DNA of 19,983 bases from an uncultured Actinomycetes bacterium (GCA_937907435.1 CALCIA010000198.1:1-19983), one strand, 5' to 3'; positions 7,456 to 14,977 are shown, counted from the stretch's first letter. Program-made: numbers and translations. Notes: generated by a model from the letters alone, not told the origin.

Positions 7456-7823
7456 TCACTCGCCGTCCCCCTCCAGCAACACGGTGTCCTCGTGCGAGTA
7501 CGGCGGCGAGCAGGCGCAGACGACGACCAGGTCGACCTCGCCGTCGTTGCGCAGGCGGTGCGGCGTCCCCGGCGCGATCGCCACGCAGTCGCCGGCGGCC
7601 ACCGCGCGCTCCTCCCCGCCGACCCACAGCCGGCCGTCACGAGGTAGAGCTCTTCCGAGCGCCGGTGGAGGTGTTCGACCGTGACGCCGCCCGGCGCGAC
7701 CGTCGCCTCCGCGAGACTCAGGTTCGTCGCCTCCGCCGCGTACCCCGGCCCCGCCCACTCGCGGATCGTCGACCCGTCGCGGGTGACGTAGGGCTCGATC
7801 CGGTCGCGTCGCGCGTGCTCCAT
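7456..7823 (-). pseudogene. Cupin-domain protein, frameshifted
   Basis: Translation from ATG 7823 (GAGGAA 4 nt upstream) gives a single-domain cupin start through TVEHLHRRSEELYLVTAG, with metal-binding HxH...E residues. The match then continues in another frame as DGRLWVGGEERAV, AGDCVAIAPGTPHRL and DLVVVCACSPPYSHEDT to a TGA at 7456. The break is at about 7629-7641. The total length of 368 nt is one base short of a multiple of three, compatible with loss of 7 or 10 nt between short GACGG repeats, or a sequencing error. If intact, it would be a roughly 124-residue metal-dependent small-molecule binding or enzyme cupin. It is divergent from the alpha/beta-hydrolase with only 15 nt between starts. 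Confidence 0.8.
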
Positions 7824-7838
7824 ATCTTCCTCGGGTAG

Positions 7839-8561
7839 GTGAGCGGGGTGACCGCAAACGTATCCACCGACGGCGCGACGACGTTCGTCCTTGTCCCCGG
7901 CGCGGGGACCGACCCGCGCGTCTACGGGGCGACGATCGCGGCACTGCGCGAGCTCGGCCACGCGGGGATCGCCCCGCCGCTGCCGCTCGACCACGCCGAC
8001 GCGACCCCGAGCGACCACGCCGACGCGATCGTGGCCGCGCTCGGCGACCCGCCGCCGGCGCCGCTGGTCATCGTCGGCCAGTCGCTCGGCGCCTACTCCG
8101 CGACGATCGCCGCCGCGCGCCTGCGCCCGCGCCGGCTGATCCTGCTGGCGCCGATGATCCCGGCACCGGGCGAGTCGGCCGGCGACTGGTGGAAGGGCAC
8201 CGGCCACCTCGAGGCGATCGCCCCGCTGACCGCGCGGATCGGCCCGCCCTCCGAATGGGACGAAGCGGCGATGGCTGAGGTCTTCTACCACGACGTCGAC
8301 GAGGCGACCCTGACCGCGAGCACCGTCTACGAGGGCGTCCCCAGCGACGGCCTGTTCGAGGAGCCACTGCCGCTCGAGGCCTGGCCGGACGTGCCGACGA
8401 CGGTGCTGGCCCCGCGCGAGGACCGCCTCTTCCCGCTCGAGTTCCAGCGCCGCGTCGCCCGCGAGCGCCTCGGCCTCGAGATCGAGGAGATGGAGGGCGG
8501 CCACCTCCCGTTCCTCTCCCGCCCGCGCGAACTGGCTGAGCGCCTGGCCGCCCTGGCCTGA
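7839..8561 (+). CDS. Alpha/beta-hydrolase (esterase-like)
   Basis: The 240-residue cytosolic protein has the alpha/beta-hydrolase layout: FVLVPGAGTD oxyanion-hole region (16-25), nucleophile elbow GQSLGAYSA (Ser82), acid at about Asp195 (PREDRLFP) and catalytic His222 in EGGHLPF. It resembles small carboxylesterase-like hydrolases of actinobacteria; the substrate is unknown. GTG 7839 gives this length; GTG 7848 is an alternative. A TATCTT hexamer at 7823-7828 could be its -10 element, lying on the start codon of the divergent cupin. A perfect 25-bp hairpin follows its stop by one base. Confidence 0.88.
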   Translation: MSGVTANVSTDGATTFVLVPGAGTDPRVYGATIAALRELGHAGIAPPLPLDHADATPSDHADAIVAALGDPPPAPLVIVGQSLGAYSATIAAARLRPRRLILLAPMIPAPGESAGDWWKGTGHLEAIAPLTARIGPPSEWDEAAMAEVFYHDVDEATLTASTVYEGVPSDGLFEEPLPLEAWPDVPTTVLAPREDRLFPLEFQRRVARERLGLEIEEMEGGHLPFLSRPRELAERLAALA

Positions 8562-8562
8562 C

Positions 8563-8613
8563 CCCCCAGCTGTTCCTTATGGTCCTGACAGGACCATAAG
8601 GAACAGCTGGGGG
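8563..8613. repeat. Perfect 25-bp inverted repeat (hairpin)
   Basis: Bases 8563-8587 and 8589-8613 are exact reverse complements around 8588 (arm begins CCCCCAGCTGTTCCTTATGG; centre CCTGACAGG). It starts 2 nt after the hydrolase stop codon and 47 nt before the SCO1 start. The stem is far longer than a usual terminator and has no T-run. Perfect arms suggest recent spread or selection as a barrier. Confidence 0.92.
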
Positions 8614-8645
8614 CCGAAATTGAGGTCAGCCTTAGGTCGGCCCCA

Positions 8646-8651
8646 TAGGTT
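8646..8651 (+). promoter_or_regulatory. -10 element TAGGTT for the SCO1-tlpA operon
   Basis: TAGGTT lies 8 nt before GTG 8660. The only ribosome-binding-like AGGAG is just 2 nt from the start codon, too close for normal use, so a leaderless mRNA is likely. Confidence 0.42.
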
Positions 8652-8659
8652 CAGGAGCC

Positions 8660-9283
8660 GTGCGCAGTACCCGTCGCCTTCTCCCCCTCGCCGTGATCGC
8701 CGCCGGCGTGCTGGCGCTCGGCCTCTCGGTCTCCGCCTGCGGCGGCGGCTCGACCGACACCGCGGTGGCGCTGCCGAGCGTCGCCGGTGCCGACGCGGTC
8801 CCGGCCAGGAACGCGCCGCCGATCGAACTCACCGACCAGTACGGCAAGAAGGTCAACCTGGCGAAGCTGAAGGGGCACTCGGTGCTGGTCACCTTCCTCT
8901 ACACCCACTGCCACGACCTCTGCCCGATCGTCGCGGGCAAGCTCCACACCGCCTACGCCCACCTGAAGCAGGCCGAACGGCCGCTCGTCCTCGCCGTCTC
9001 GGTCGACCCGTCCCACGACACCCCGGCAAGCGCCGCCGCCTTCAACAAGCGCCACCGCACGGTCGGCGAGATCGACTGGCTGCTCGGCTCCCGGGCCGAA
9101 CTGGAGAAGACCTGGAAGGCGTGGGGCGTGAAGCCCGAGCACAACGCCAACGACCCCGAGGAAATCGAGCACAACGCCGAAATCTTCGCGATCGACCCGC
9201 AGGGGCAGATCCGGGCGCTCTACCCGCCGAGCTTCAAGCCCGCCAAGCTCGCCGAAGGCACCCGCACGCTGGCGCGGCTGTGA
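8660..9283 (+). CDS. SCO1/SenC-family copper-binding lipoprotein
   Basis: The 207-residue thioredoxin-fold protein is anchored outside the membrane. A signal peptide (about 5-26) ends in the lipobox VSAC with Cys27. The copper site is complete: CHDLCP (Cys84, Cys88) and His171 in IEHNAEIF. The family delivers copper to, or reduces, the CuA centre of cytochrome c oxidase. The VSVDPSHDTP and AIDPQG segments are also typical. It is translationally coupled to a TlpA-like protein (GTGA overlap), which fits joint work on thiol reduction and metal insertion. No oxidase subunit gene is in view, so the target is inferred. Confidence 0.92.
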   Translation: MRSTRRLLPLAVIAAGVLALGLSVSACGGGSTDTAVALPSVAGADAVPARNAPPIELTDQYGKKVNLAKLKGHSVLVTFLYTHCHDLCPIVAGKLHTAYAHLKQAERPLVLAVSVDPSHDTPASAAAFNKRHRTVGEIDWLLGSRAELEKTWKAWGVKPEHNANDPEEIEHNAEIFAIDPQGQIRALYPPSFKPAKLAEGTRTLARL

Positions 9284-9798
9284 GGCGCGCCTGGCGGGCC
9301 GCGCCGCGCGCCCGCTGGGTCCTCGTCGCGGGCGCCGTCGTCGCCGCGATCGTCGTCGCCGAGCTCGCCAGCGGCGGCGGCTCGACCGAGGCCGGGCGCG
9401 CCGCCCCGCCGCTCCCGGCGAAGGCGCTCCGCCCGCCCGCCGTCGACCTCGCGGCGCTGCGCGGCAAGCCCGCCCTGGTCGACTTCTTCGCCAGCTGGTG
9501 CGCGCCGTGCGCGGAAGAGGCGCCGACGCTGCGCAAGCTCTCCACCGCGCTGGCGGGCCGGGCGACGGTGGTGGCGGTCGACTGGGACGACGCGGGCGGC
9601 CCCGCGCGCGCCTTCGTCCGCAAGCACGGCTGGAGCTTCCCGGTGCTCGCCGACACCTCCGGCGCGGCGGGCGAAAAGTACGGCCTGGTCGGGCTGCCGA
9701 CCTCCTTCGTGCTCGACCCGCGCGGGCGCATCGTCGCCACCTTCCGCGGCCCGCAGAGCGAGGCGACGCTCCGCCAGGCGCTCCTCGAAGCCGCCTGA
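9280..9798 (+). CDS. TlpA/ResA-like membrane-anchored thioredoxin
   Basis: The 172-residue protein starts at GTG 9280, overlapping the SCO1 stop by 4 nt. A single N-terminal membrane segment (about 13-30) would tether an external thioredoxin domain. The active site is WCAPC (Cys74/Cys77), followed by a typical GEKYGLVGLPTSFVLDPRGRI region with the cis-Pro. Such proteins keep the cysteines of SCO1, CuA or apocytochrome c reduced. The pairing with SCO1 supports a role in cytochrome oxidase copper-site assembly, though cytochrome c maturation is an alternative. Confidence 0.92.
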   Translation: MRRAWRAAPRARWVLVAGAVVAAIVVAELASGGGSTEAGRAAPPLPAKALRPPAVDLAALRGKPALVDFFASWCAPCAEEAPTLRKLSTALAGRATVVAVDWDDAGGPARAFVRKHGWSFPVLADTSGAAGEKYGLVGLPTSFVLDPRGRIVATFRGPQSEATLRQALLEAA

Positions 9799-9906
9799 AG
9801 AGCCAAGAACCCCCTGCAAGCACCCGACCAATGGGCTAGTTCACCGGAACATCGGGCAATCGGCGTGTTGAAGGATCACAGTCCCATGCAACTACGGAAG
9901 GACGAC

Positions 9907-11040
9907 ATGACCCACGTCAGCAACCGGACCGTCGCCCTCCGGATGATCGTCGGGGCAGCGGCCGTGATCGCCGCGCTCCTCGCCTTCGTCCCCGCCGCCA
10001 ACGCGGCGCGCGACCCGATCACCGGCGGCACCACCGACCTCCACCTGAAGAAGGGCTTCCTGAAGAAGCTGACCAACCTCGGCGTCGGCCTCGCCGGCGT
10101 CAGCACCGGCCAGGTGAGCGGCAACAAGATCAGCCTGCCGGTCACCGAAGGGATGTTCGACCCGACCAACGCCCAGGGTCACATCACCAGCCCGGGCGGC
10201 TTCCAGCTCGTGATGGGCGCCCGCACGGTGCCGATCTCCGACGTCGAAGTCAACACCGTGCACGGCTTCCTCCGCGCCAACATCGCCGGTGCCCACATGC
10301 AGCTCGGCACCTTCGCCAACCCGACCACCGGCCGCGAAGGCTTCGGCGCGCGGGTCAAGGCGGGCCAGCTGGTGCTGACCCAGAAGGCGGCCAACCGGAT
10401 CTCCAACAAGCTCGGCCTGAAGGGCTCCAAGCGGATCAACTCGCGGGTGATGAGCAACGAGTTCAACGTCACCGTGCCGTCGACCGTGACCCTCCTCGGC
10501 CAGAACGAAGCGACGCTTGAAACCGCCGCCAACGTGATCAAAAAGCTGGGCGAAAAGGGCGTGCAGCCGTCGGGCATCAACCCGATCGCCCCGGCCAAAC
10601 AGCCGAAAGCGGCCAACTTCACCTTCCCGATCACGGGCGGGATCGTGGCGCCGAACGGCAGCACCGGCCAGGTCACCACGGTCGGCGGCGTGGAAATCCT
10701 GAAGAAAGGGAAAACCTCCTCGCCGCAGATGAAGATCACCAACGTGGTGGTCGAACTGCAGCAGAAGACGGCGACGGTCGAACTCGAAATCCTGCCGACG
10801 CCGGGCCAGACCGGCCGGTCCTCGATCGTCGAACTGGTCTTCCCGAACAACTCGATCCAGAGCAACCCGACGACGCGCCAGATCACGATCCAGAAAGCCG
10901 AAGCGAAACTGCAGGCTCCGGCCGCGACGACGCTCAACACGGTGTTCAACGCGGGCGACGAAAAAGCGCCCCCGGCGAGCAGCGAATTCGCCGGCGGTGA
11001 ACTGTTCGGCACGTTCTCGATGACCCTTCAGGCCCAGTAA
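9907..11040 (+). CDS. Secreted two-module beta-rich protein (HtaA-like, tentative)
   Basis: ATG 9907 is chosen because AAGGA sits 6 nt upstream; in-frame ATGs at 9886 and 9865 lack this. The 377-residue product has a signal peptide ending about AANAA. Two similar modules follow: each runs from a GV/GL-rich helix-like stretch to a PITGG or PVTEG turn, a short GG strand (TSPGGFQL or TVGGVEIL), then a segment of the isdv/itnv type. This resembles the haem-associated HtaA domain of Actinobacteria, but I cannot confirm it. There are no cysteines in the mature part. Of 16 Glu codons, 15 are GAA, opposite to cytosolic neighbours, which may reflect high expression. A strong intrinsic terminator follows, so it is probably monocistronic. 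Confidence 0.8.
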   Translation: MTHVSNRTVALRMIVGAAAVIAALLAFVPAANAARDPITGGTTDLHLKKGFLKKLTNLGVGLAGVSTGQVSGNKISLPVTEGMFDPTNAQGHITSPGGFQLVMGARTVPISDVEVNTVHGFLRANIAGAHMQLGTFANPTTGREGFGARVKAGQLVLTQKAANRISNKLGLKGSKRINSRVMSNEFNVTVPSTVTLLGQNEATLETAANVIKKLGEKGVQPSGINPIAPAKQPKAANFTFPITGGIVAPNGSTGQVTTVGGVEILKKGKTSSPQMKITNVVVELQQKTATVELEILPTPGQTGRSSIVELVFPNNSIQSNPTTRQITIQKAEAKLQAPAATTLNTVFNAGDEKAPPASSEFAGGELFGTFSMTLQAQ

Positions 11041-11062
11041 CACGGCCGAAGCGGATGTGCGC

Positions 11063-11101
11063 GCGGCGGCGCCGGGGCGACCTGGCGCCGCCGCTTTTTT
11101 T
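11063..11101 (+). terminator. Intrinsic terminator after the secreted two-module gene
   Basis: An 11-bp perfect GC stem (11063-11073 with 11084-11094) is followed directly by seven T residues. It is 22 nt past the stop codon. Confidence 0.93.
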
Positions 11102-11135
11102 GCGGGCGGGAATCGCTGAACCCTTCATCGATTGA

Positions 11136-11141
11136 TAACCT
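11136..11141 (+). promoter_or_regulatory. -10 element TAACCT for a leaderless marR mRNA
   Basis: TAACCT is 7 nt before ATG 11149 and no ribosome-binding site is present. The overlapping ATCGATTGAT stretch could hold an autorepressor site, but its symmetry is poor. Confidence 0.45.
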
Positions 11142-11148
11142 CCTCAGC

Positions 11149-11568
11149 ATGCCCCAAGGCCCGCCCGAGGAGGTCCAGATCGCGACGCTGCTGGCGCGCG
11201 TCGGCGGCGCCCAGGCGTCGGCGTTCGCGTCCCTGCTCGCCCCGCTCGGCCTGCGTCCCAAGCAGTTCGGGCTGATGAACGTGGTGGCGCTCGCCGACGG
11301 TCCCTCCCAGGGCGAGATCGGCGCCGCGATGGGGATCGACCCGAGCGGGCTGATCGCGACGATCGACGACCTCGAGGAGCGCGGCTGGCTGGAGCGCCGC
11401 CGCGACCCCCGCGACCGGCGGCGCAACGTCGTCGTCCTCACCGACGCGGGCGAGGCGAAGCTCGCCGAGGGCCGCGCCGCCGCCTTCCAACGGGCGCGCG
11501 AGCTGACCGCGCCGCTCAGCGCGAAGGAGCGCCGCGCGCTGCGCGATCTGCTCGCGAAGATCGCCTAG
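11149..11568 (+). CDS. MarR-family transcriptional regulator
   Basis: The 139-residue winged-helix regulator has the family layout: an N-terminal dimer helix, the recognition helix region GEIGAAMGIDPSGLIATIDDLEERGWLERR (about 59-84), the wing RDPRDRRRNVVVLTD with its DxRD motif, and a C-terminal dimer helix. All ten Glu codons are GAG. A leaderless promoter arrangement sits directly in front. The 3' end overlaps the convergent lspA gene by 53 nt. MarR proteins often control neighbours or themselves; no clear operator shared with another gene is visible, so the target and ligand are unknown. Confidence 0.92.
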   Translation: MPQGPPEEVQIATLLARVGGAQASAFASLLAPLGLRPKQFGLMNVVALADGPSQGEIGAAMGIDPSGLIATIDDLEERGWLERRRDPRDRRRNVVVLTDAGEAKLAEGRAAAFQRARELTAPLSAKERRALRDLLAKIA

Positions 11569-12052
11569 CGAAGAGCGCCCCCGCCAGCAGCAGGACGACG
11601 GCGGCGTTCAGGGCCAGGTCGGCGAGGTTCATGCTGCCGCCGTGGGCGCTCGGCGCGAGCCAGTCGACGACCCCGCCGTGCAGCGGGCTGGGGCCGCGGA
11701 AGAGGCGGTCGAGGCCGTTGCCGAGCGCGCCGCCGAGGAAGAGGCCGAGGGCGATCGCGCTGAGGCGGTCGAGGCGGATGCGGGCGATCGTGACGGCCAG
11801 CGCGAGCGCGGCGACGACGGTGAAGATCGAGATCAGGACCGTGTGGCCCGCCCAGTTGCCGCCCGGCCCGGCGAAGTTGCGGTAGAGCTGCAGGTGGAGG
11901 CCGCCGAGGACGTGCACCGGGCCGTCCGCCAGCGCGCGGGTGGCGACCTGCTTGGTGGCCTGGTCGGCGATGACCACCGCCGCCGCGACCGCGAAGGCGA
12001 GCCGCCGCCGGCCGGTTGAACCCCCGTCGCGCTCTCGCCGTAGTTCGGGCAC
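11516..12052 (-). CDS. lspA: Lipoprotein signal peptidase II, divergent
   Basis: The 178-residue membrane protease should cut lipoprotein precursors before the lipidated cysteine. Conserved parts are ADQATKQVA (29-37), GGALGNGLDRL (107-117), and the catalytic aspartates in VVDWL (Asp130) and NLADLAL (Asp145). About four membrane segments are visible. Departures: the usual NxGAAF motif is replaced by RNFAGPGG (58-65), keeping only the Asn, and the C-terminus ends in an Arg/Ala tail. It may be a second, specialised LspA. GTG 12052 follows a TAGCTT hexamer by 6 nt, suggesting a leaderless mRNA. The divergent neighbour is itself a lipoprotein, a possible client. Confidence 0.85.
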   Translation of the reverse strand: MPELRRERDGGSTGRRRLAFAVAAAVVIADQATKQVATRALADGPVHVLGGLHLQLYRNFAGPGGNWAGHTVLISIFTVVAALALAVTIARIRLDRLSAIALGLFLGGALGNGLDRLFRGPSPLHGGVVDWLAPSAHGGSMNLADLALNAAVVLLLAGALFARRSSRADRAARGAPSR

Positions 12053-12058
12053 CTACCC

Positions 12059-12064
12059 AAGCTA
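12059..12064 (-). promoter_or_regulatory. -10 element TAGCTT for a leaderless lspA mRNA
   Basis: TAGCTT on the minus strand is 6 nt before GTG 12052. The ribosome-binding site AAGGAG of the divergent lipoprotein gene starts 2 nt away at 12066. Confidence 0.45.
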
Positions 12065-12077
12065 CAAGGAGACGACG

Positions 12078-12662
12078 GTGAAAAGGATCTACTTGGCGGT
12101 CGGAGCGCTCGCGTTGGTCGCGCTGCTCGCGATCGCCGGATGCGGCGGCGGTGGCTCGACCACCTCGGAAACCTCAGGCGGCGAAGGCGAAGCGGCGGCG
12201 GCGAGCAACACCAGCGAAGGCGGCGGCCGCTACGGCGCCGCGGAATCCTCGGAAGGCACCGAACCCGCCTCCGCACCGGCGGCGGAACCCACCGGCAAGG
12301 TCGCCGTCGTCAAAGTCATGAGCACGCCGAAGCTCGGCAAGGTGATCGTCGACTCCAAGGGCATGACGCTCTACGACTTCCACAAGGACAAGGGCACGAC
12401 GTCGTCCTGCTACGGCGAATGCGCGGTCGCCTGGCCGCCGCTCCTGACCTCCGGCGAACCGAAGGCGATGGCGGGCGCCGAACAGTCCCTGCTGGGGACG
12501 ACGAAGCGCAAGGACGGGACCGTCCAGGTCACCTATGCCGGCCACCCGGTCTACGGGTTCGTCGAGGACAGCAAGCCGGGCGAAACCAACGGCAACGACT
12601 TCAACGGCTTCGGCGCCTCGTGGTACGCGCTGCTGCCGAACGGGGAAGAGCCGCCGGACTGA
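12078..12662 (+). CDS. 'Secreted repeat' lipoprotein (COG4315/Lipoprotein_15-like)
   Basis: The 194-residue protein starts at GTG 12078 with AAGGAG 6 nt upstream. The signal peptide ends in a lipobox with the sequence IAGC, so it is lipid-anchored outside the membrane. A Gly/Ser/Glu/Ala-rich linker of about 50 residues precedes two tandem repeats of the family: GKVIVDSKGMTLYDFHKDKG...SCYGECAVAWPPLL, then VTYAGHPVYGFVEDSKPGETNGNDFNGFGASWYAL. The Cys pair SCYGEC may form a disulfide or bind metal. The function of the family is not established. Of 15 Glu codons, 13 are GAA. It is divergent from lspA and convergent with the CDF gene. Confidence 0.9.
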   Translation: MKRIYLAVGALALVALLAIAGCGGGGSTTSETSGGEGEAAAASNTSEGGGRYGAAESSEGTEPASAPAAEPTGKVAVVKVMSTPKLGKVIVDSKGMTLYDFHKDKGTTSSCYGECAVAWPPLLTSGEPKAMAGAEQSLLGTTKRKDGTVQVTYAGHPVYGFVEDSKPGETNGNDFNGFGASWYALLPNGEEPPD

Positions 12663-12692
12663 GCTGCCCCCCCAGGGTGGGCCCGCCCCCGG

Positions 12693-14054
12693 CTAGGGCT
12701 CGGTGTGGACGACGACGTCGACGATCCGCGCCGAGCCCTCGGGGCGGTTGCGGCGGATCTCCTGCTCGAGCCGGCGCGCCATGTCGTGCGCCGCCTCGAG
12801 CGTCGCCTCGGGGCTGGCGACGACGTCGACGAAGACGACCAGCCCGAGCTCGGTCGCCAGCAGTTTGAGCCGCCGCGGCGGGGCGCCGGTGCGCTCCTCG
12901 ACCAGGGCGACGATCCGCTCCGCGGCCGCGCCGTCCTCGGTGACCGTCACCGCGAACGGCTCCTCCAGCGGCTCCAGGTGCGTCTGCACGTCGTCGACGT
13001 CGGACTCGCGCCGCAGCGCCGCCTCGATCCGCTCGGCGACCTCGTGGGCGGCGGCAAGCGGCGTCCCGGCGTCGAGCTTCAGGTGCATGGAGACGCCGCA
13101 GCGCTCGCCGCGGCGGTAGATCGCGATGTCGTGCGCTTCCTGGACGGCGGGCTCGGCGAGGGCGATCGCGAGGGCGCGGGCGCGCAGGTCGAGCCCCTCG
13201 CGCAGCGGCTCGACGTGGACGACGACGTCGGCGTCCGGGAGCGCGCCGCGGACCGCCGCCTCGACCCGGTCGGCGACCCGGTGGCTGGCGACCAGCGCCT
13301 GGTCGGGTGCGGCGCCGATCGTCGCGTCGGCGAAGTAGTGGCCGCCGGACTCGCGCAGGCGCAGCTGGCGCAGCTCGACGTCGTCGAGGGCGCGGATCGC
13401 CGCTTCGGCCTCCGCCTGCGCCTCGAGCGGCGAGGTGTCCATCAGCACCCGCGCGTTCTCGTAGATGAGGCGCGAGGCGGCGGCGAAGATGATCGCGGCG
13501 ACGATCAGCGAGGCGATCGCGTCGCCCTGCTGGAAGCCGAGCGCGACGGCGGCGACGCCGAGCAGCACCGCGAACGAGCCCGCCATGTCGCCGGCGAAGT
13601 GGAAGGCGTTGGAGCGGAGCGCCGCGGACTTGTACTTGGCGGCGGTGCGCAGGGAGATCGCCGTGCGACTCATGTCGACCGCGAGGGCGACGGCGATCAC
13701 GGCGAAGACGTACCACTGCGGGTCGAAGCCGTGGTCGCCGCCGCCGCTGAGCCGGCCGACCGCCTCGATCACGACGAAGACGCCGCCGCCGGTGAGGATC
13801 GCCGCCTCGCCGAGCGCCGCGAGGTTCTCCGCGCGCCGGTGCCCGTAGGGGTGCTCGCGGTCGGGCGGCTGCCCGCCGAGGCGCACCGCCAGCAGGGTGA
13901 GGATCGCCGCGACGACGTCCCCGCTCGACTCGATCCCGGCCGAGACCAGCGCCAGCGAGCCGGTCGCGATCCCGGTACCGAGCTTCAGCGCGACGAGCAG
14001 CACCGCGGCCCCGATCGAGACCAGGGCGGTCTGGGTCTGGCCGCGGGGGGTCAT
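12693..14054 (-). CDS. Cation diffusion facilitator with enlarged C-terminal region
   Basis: The 453-residue transporter has six membrane segments (about 10-30, 37-58, 80-100, 113-132, 150-173, 178-196). The metal site is formed by Glu42/Asp46 in IESSGD and His152/Asp156 in FHFAGD; Glu replaces the usual Asp or His of the first pair. Family members export Zn, Mn, Fe or Co by proton antiport. The cytosolic tail of about 245 residues is roughly three times normal and looks like three tandem ferredoxin-like ZT-dimer units, each ending V-x-x-H-x-E-P (277-283, 356-362, 447-453). ATG 14054 overlaps the stop of the upstream DUF559 gene (ATGA), so they are co-translated. Confidence 0.92.
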   Translation of the reverse strand: MTPRGQTQTALVSIGAAVLLVALKLGTGIATGSLALVSAGIESSGDVVAAILTLLAVRLGGQPPDREHPYGHRRAENLAALGEAAILTGGGVFVVIEAVGRLSGGGDHGFDPQWYVFAVIAVALAVDMSRTAISLRTAAKYKSAALRSNAFHFAGDMAGSFAVLLGVAAVALGFQQGDAIASLIVAAIIFAAASRLIYENARVLMDTSPLEAQAEAEAAIRALDDVELRQLRLRESGGHYFADATIGAAPDQALVASHRVADRVEAAVRGALPDADVVVHVEPLREGLDLRARALAIALAEPAVQEAHDIAIYRRGERCGVSMHLKLDAGTPLAAAHEVAERIEAALRRESDVDDVQTHLEPLEEPFAVTVTEDGAAAERIVALVEERTGAPPRRLKLLATELGLVVFVDVVASPEATLEAAHDMARRLEQEIRRNRPEGSARIVDVVVHTEP

Positions 14055-14977
14055 CGGCGGAGCCTATGGGCCGCGGTTGCCTTCAGGGTCCGCACCACGT
14101 GGTCCGGCTCGTACCTGACCTGTCCGTGGGTGAAGCGCAGACAGGTCAATCCGGCCGCGGTGTGGGCTTGATCCCGTTCCCGGTCCTTCTTCTGCTCGGC
14201 GGGCGTGCGGTGGTAGGTCAAGCCGTCGGTCTCGATCACCAGGCCGAGGTCCGGGAAGTGGAAGTCGACTTCGTAGTCGTCGACCCAGACCGAGGTCCGT
14301 GGCTTCGGCAGGCCCGCCCTGCGGACGAGCGGCAGGAACGCCCGCTCCAACTCGCTGCGCGTGTAGCGGAAGGTGGCGATGTCGATGATCCGCCGCAGCC
14401 GCGCGACGCCGGGCTCGCCGGGATGCCCGTCGAGCGCCTTGCGCAGATCGTCGGTCCTCACCAGCCCGAGCCGGTCCGCCTCGTTCATCGCCCGCTCCAT
14501 CCGCGGCGTGTCGTGGCGCGTGGCGAGGTCGATCAGCGTCTGCACCGGCGTCGTGATCGGGATCCCGTCGTAGAGCCCATACCAGCCGCCTTGCAGGGAC
14601 GGGCGGCGGTGGACCCGGATCCCCGGCGGGCGAATCTCGTCCGGGGAGCGCCGTGAGATCTCGATCCCCGCCGCTTGCTCGACGCCGATCTTGAACAACG
14701 CCGCAGCGCTCGAGTGGCTGAGCGCCGCCATTCCCGGACCACCGCAGGCGAGAACCGCTGCCATCCATCGCCCCTGCGGCGTCAGCTCCGGCCTTCCGAC
14801 CAAATAGATCCCGCGACTCACCGGGTGGAGCCGTCCCCGGGCAATGCGGTGTTCGATACCCCGGCGGGTCAGTCCCAGGGCCATCAGCTGCGCGCGCGTG
14901 ACGACACCGTGTTGGCTTCGCGCTAGCGACCACGGGCTATGCGTACCGACTGACGCTCGCTGAGTTGACCACACCAT
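14051..14977 (-). CDS. DUF559 / PD-(D/E)XK nuclease-like protein with N-terminal AbiEi-like domain
   Basis: The 308-residue protein joins an N-terminal winged-helix-like region (about 15-150; VVTRAQLMALGLTRRGIEHRI then GRLHPVSRGIYLVG), similar to AbiEi antitoxin-like regulators, to a C-terminal Vsr-like nuclease fold. Possible catalytic residues are Glu209 (SELERAF), Asp238 (VDFHF), Glu249 and Asp251 (IETDG), plus the DRERDQAHTAAGLTCLRFT block. This architecture is common in Actinobacteria; its biological role is unproven and may be in defence or gene control. It overlaps the CDF start by 4 nt. Its start codon (ATG 14977; GTG 14974 is an alternative) is in the centre of an extended palindrome. 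Confidence 0.88.
   Translation of the reverse strand: MVWSTQRASVGTHSPWSLARSQHGVVTRAQLMALGLTRRGIEHRIARGRLHPVSRGIYLVGRPELTPQGRWMAAVLACGGPGMAALSHSSAAALFKIGVEQAAGIEISRRSPDEIRPPGIRVHRRPSLQGGWYGLYDGIPITTPVQTLIDLATRHDTPRMERAMNEADRLGLVRTDDLRKALDGHPGEPGVARLRRIIDIATFRYTRSELERAFLPLVRRAGLPKPRTSVWVDDYEVDFHFPDLGLVIETDGLTYHRTPAEQKKDRERDQAHTAAGLTCLRFTHGQVRYEPDHVVRTLKATAAHRLRR

Noticed and set aside
9865..9906. Earlier ATG starts (9865, 9886) for the two-module secreted protein
   Set aside because: They add a charged segment before the signal peptide and lack ribosome-binding sites, whereas 9907 has AAGGA at good spacing.
12663..12692. C/G-rich stretch between the convergent lipoprotein and CDF stops as a terminator
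   Set aside because: No stable stem with a T-run can be drawn.
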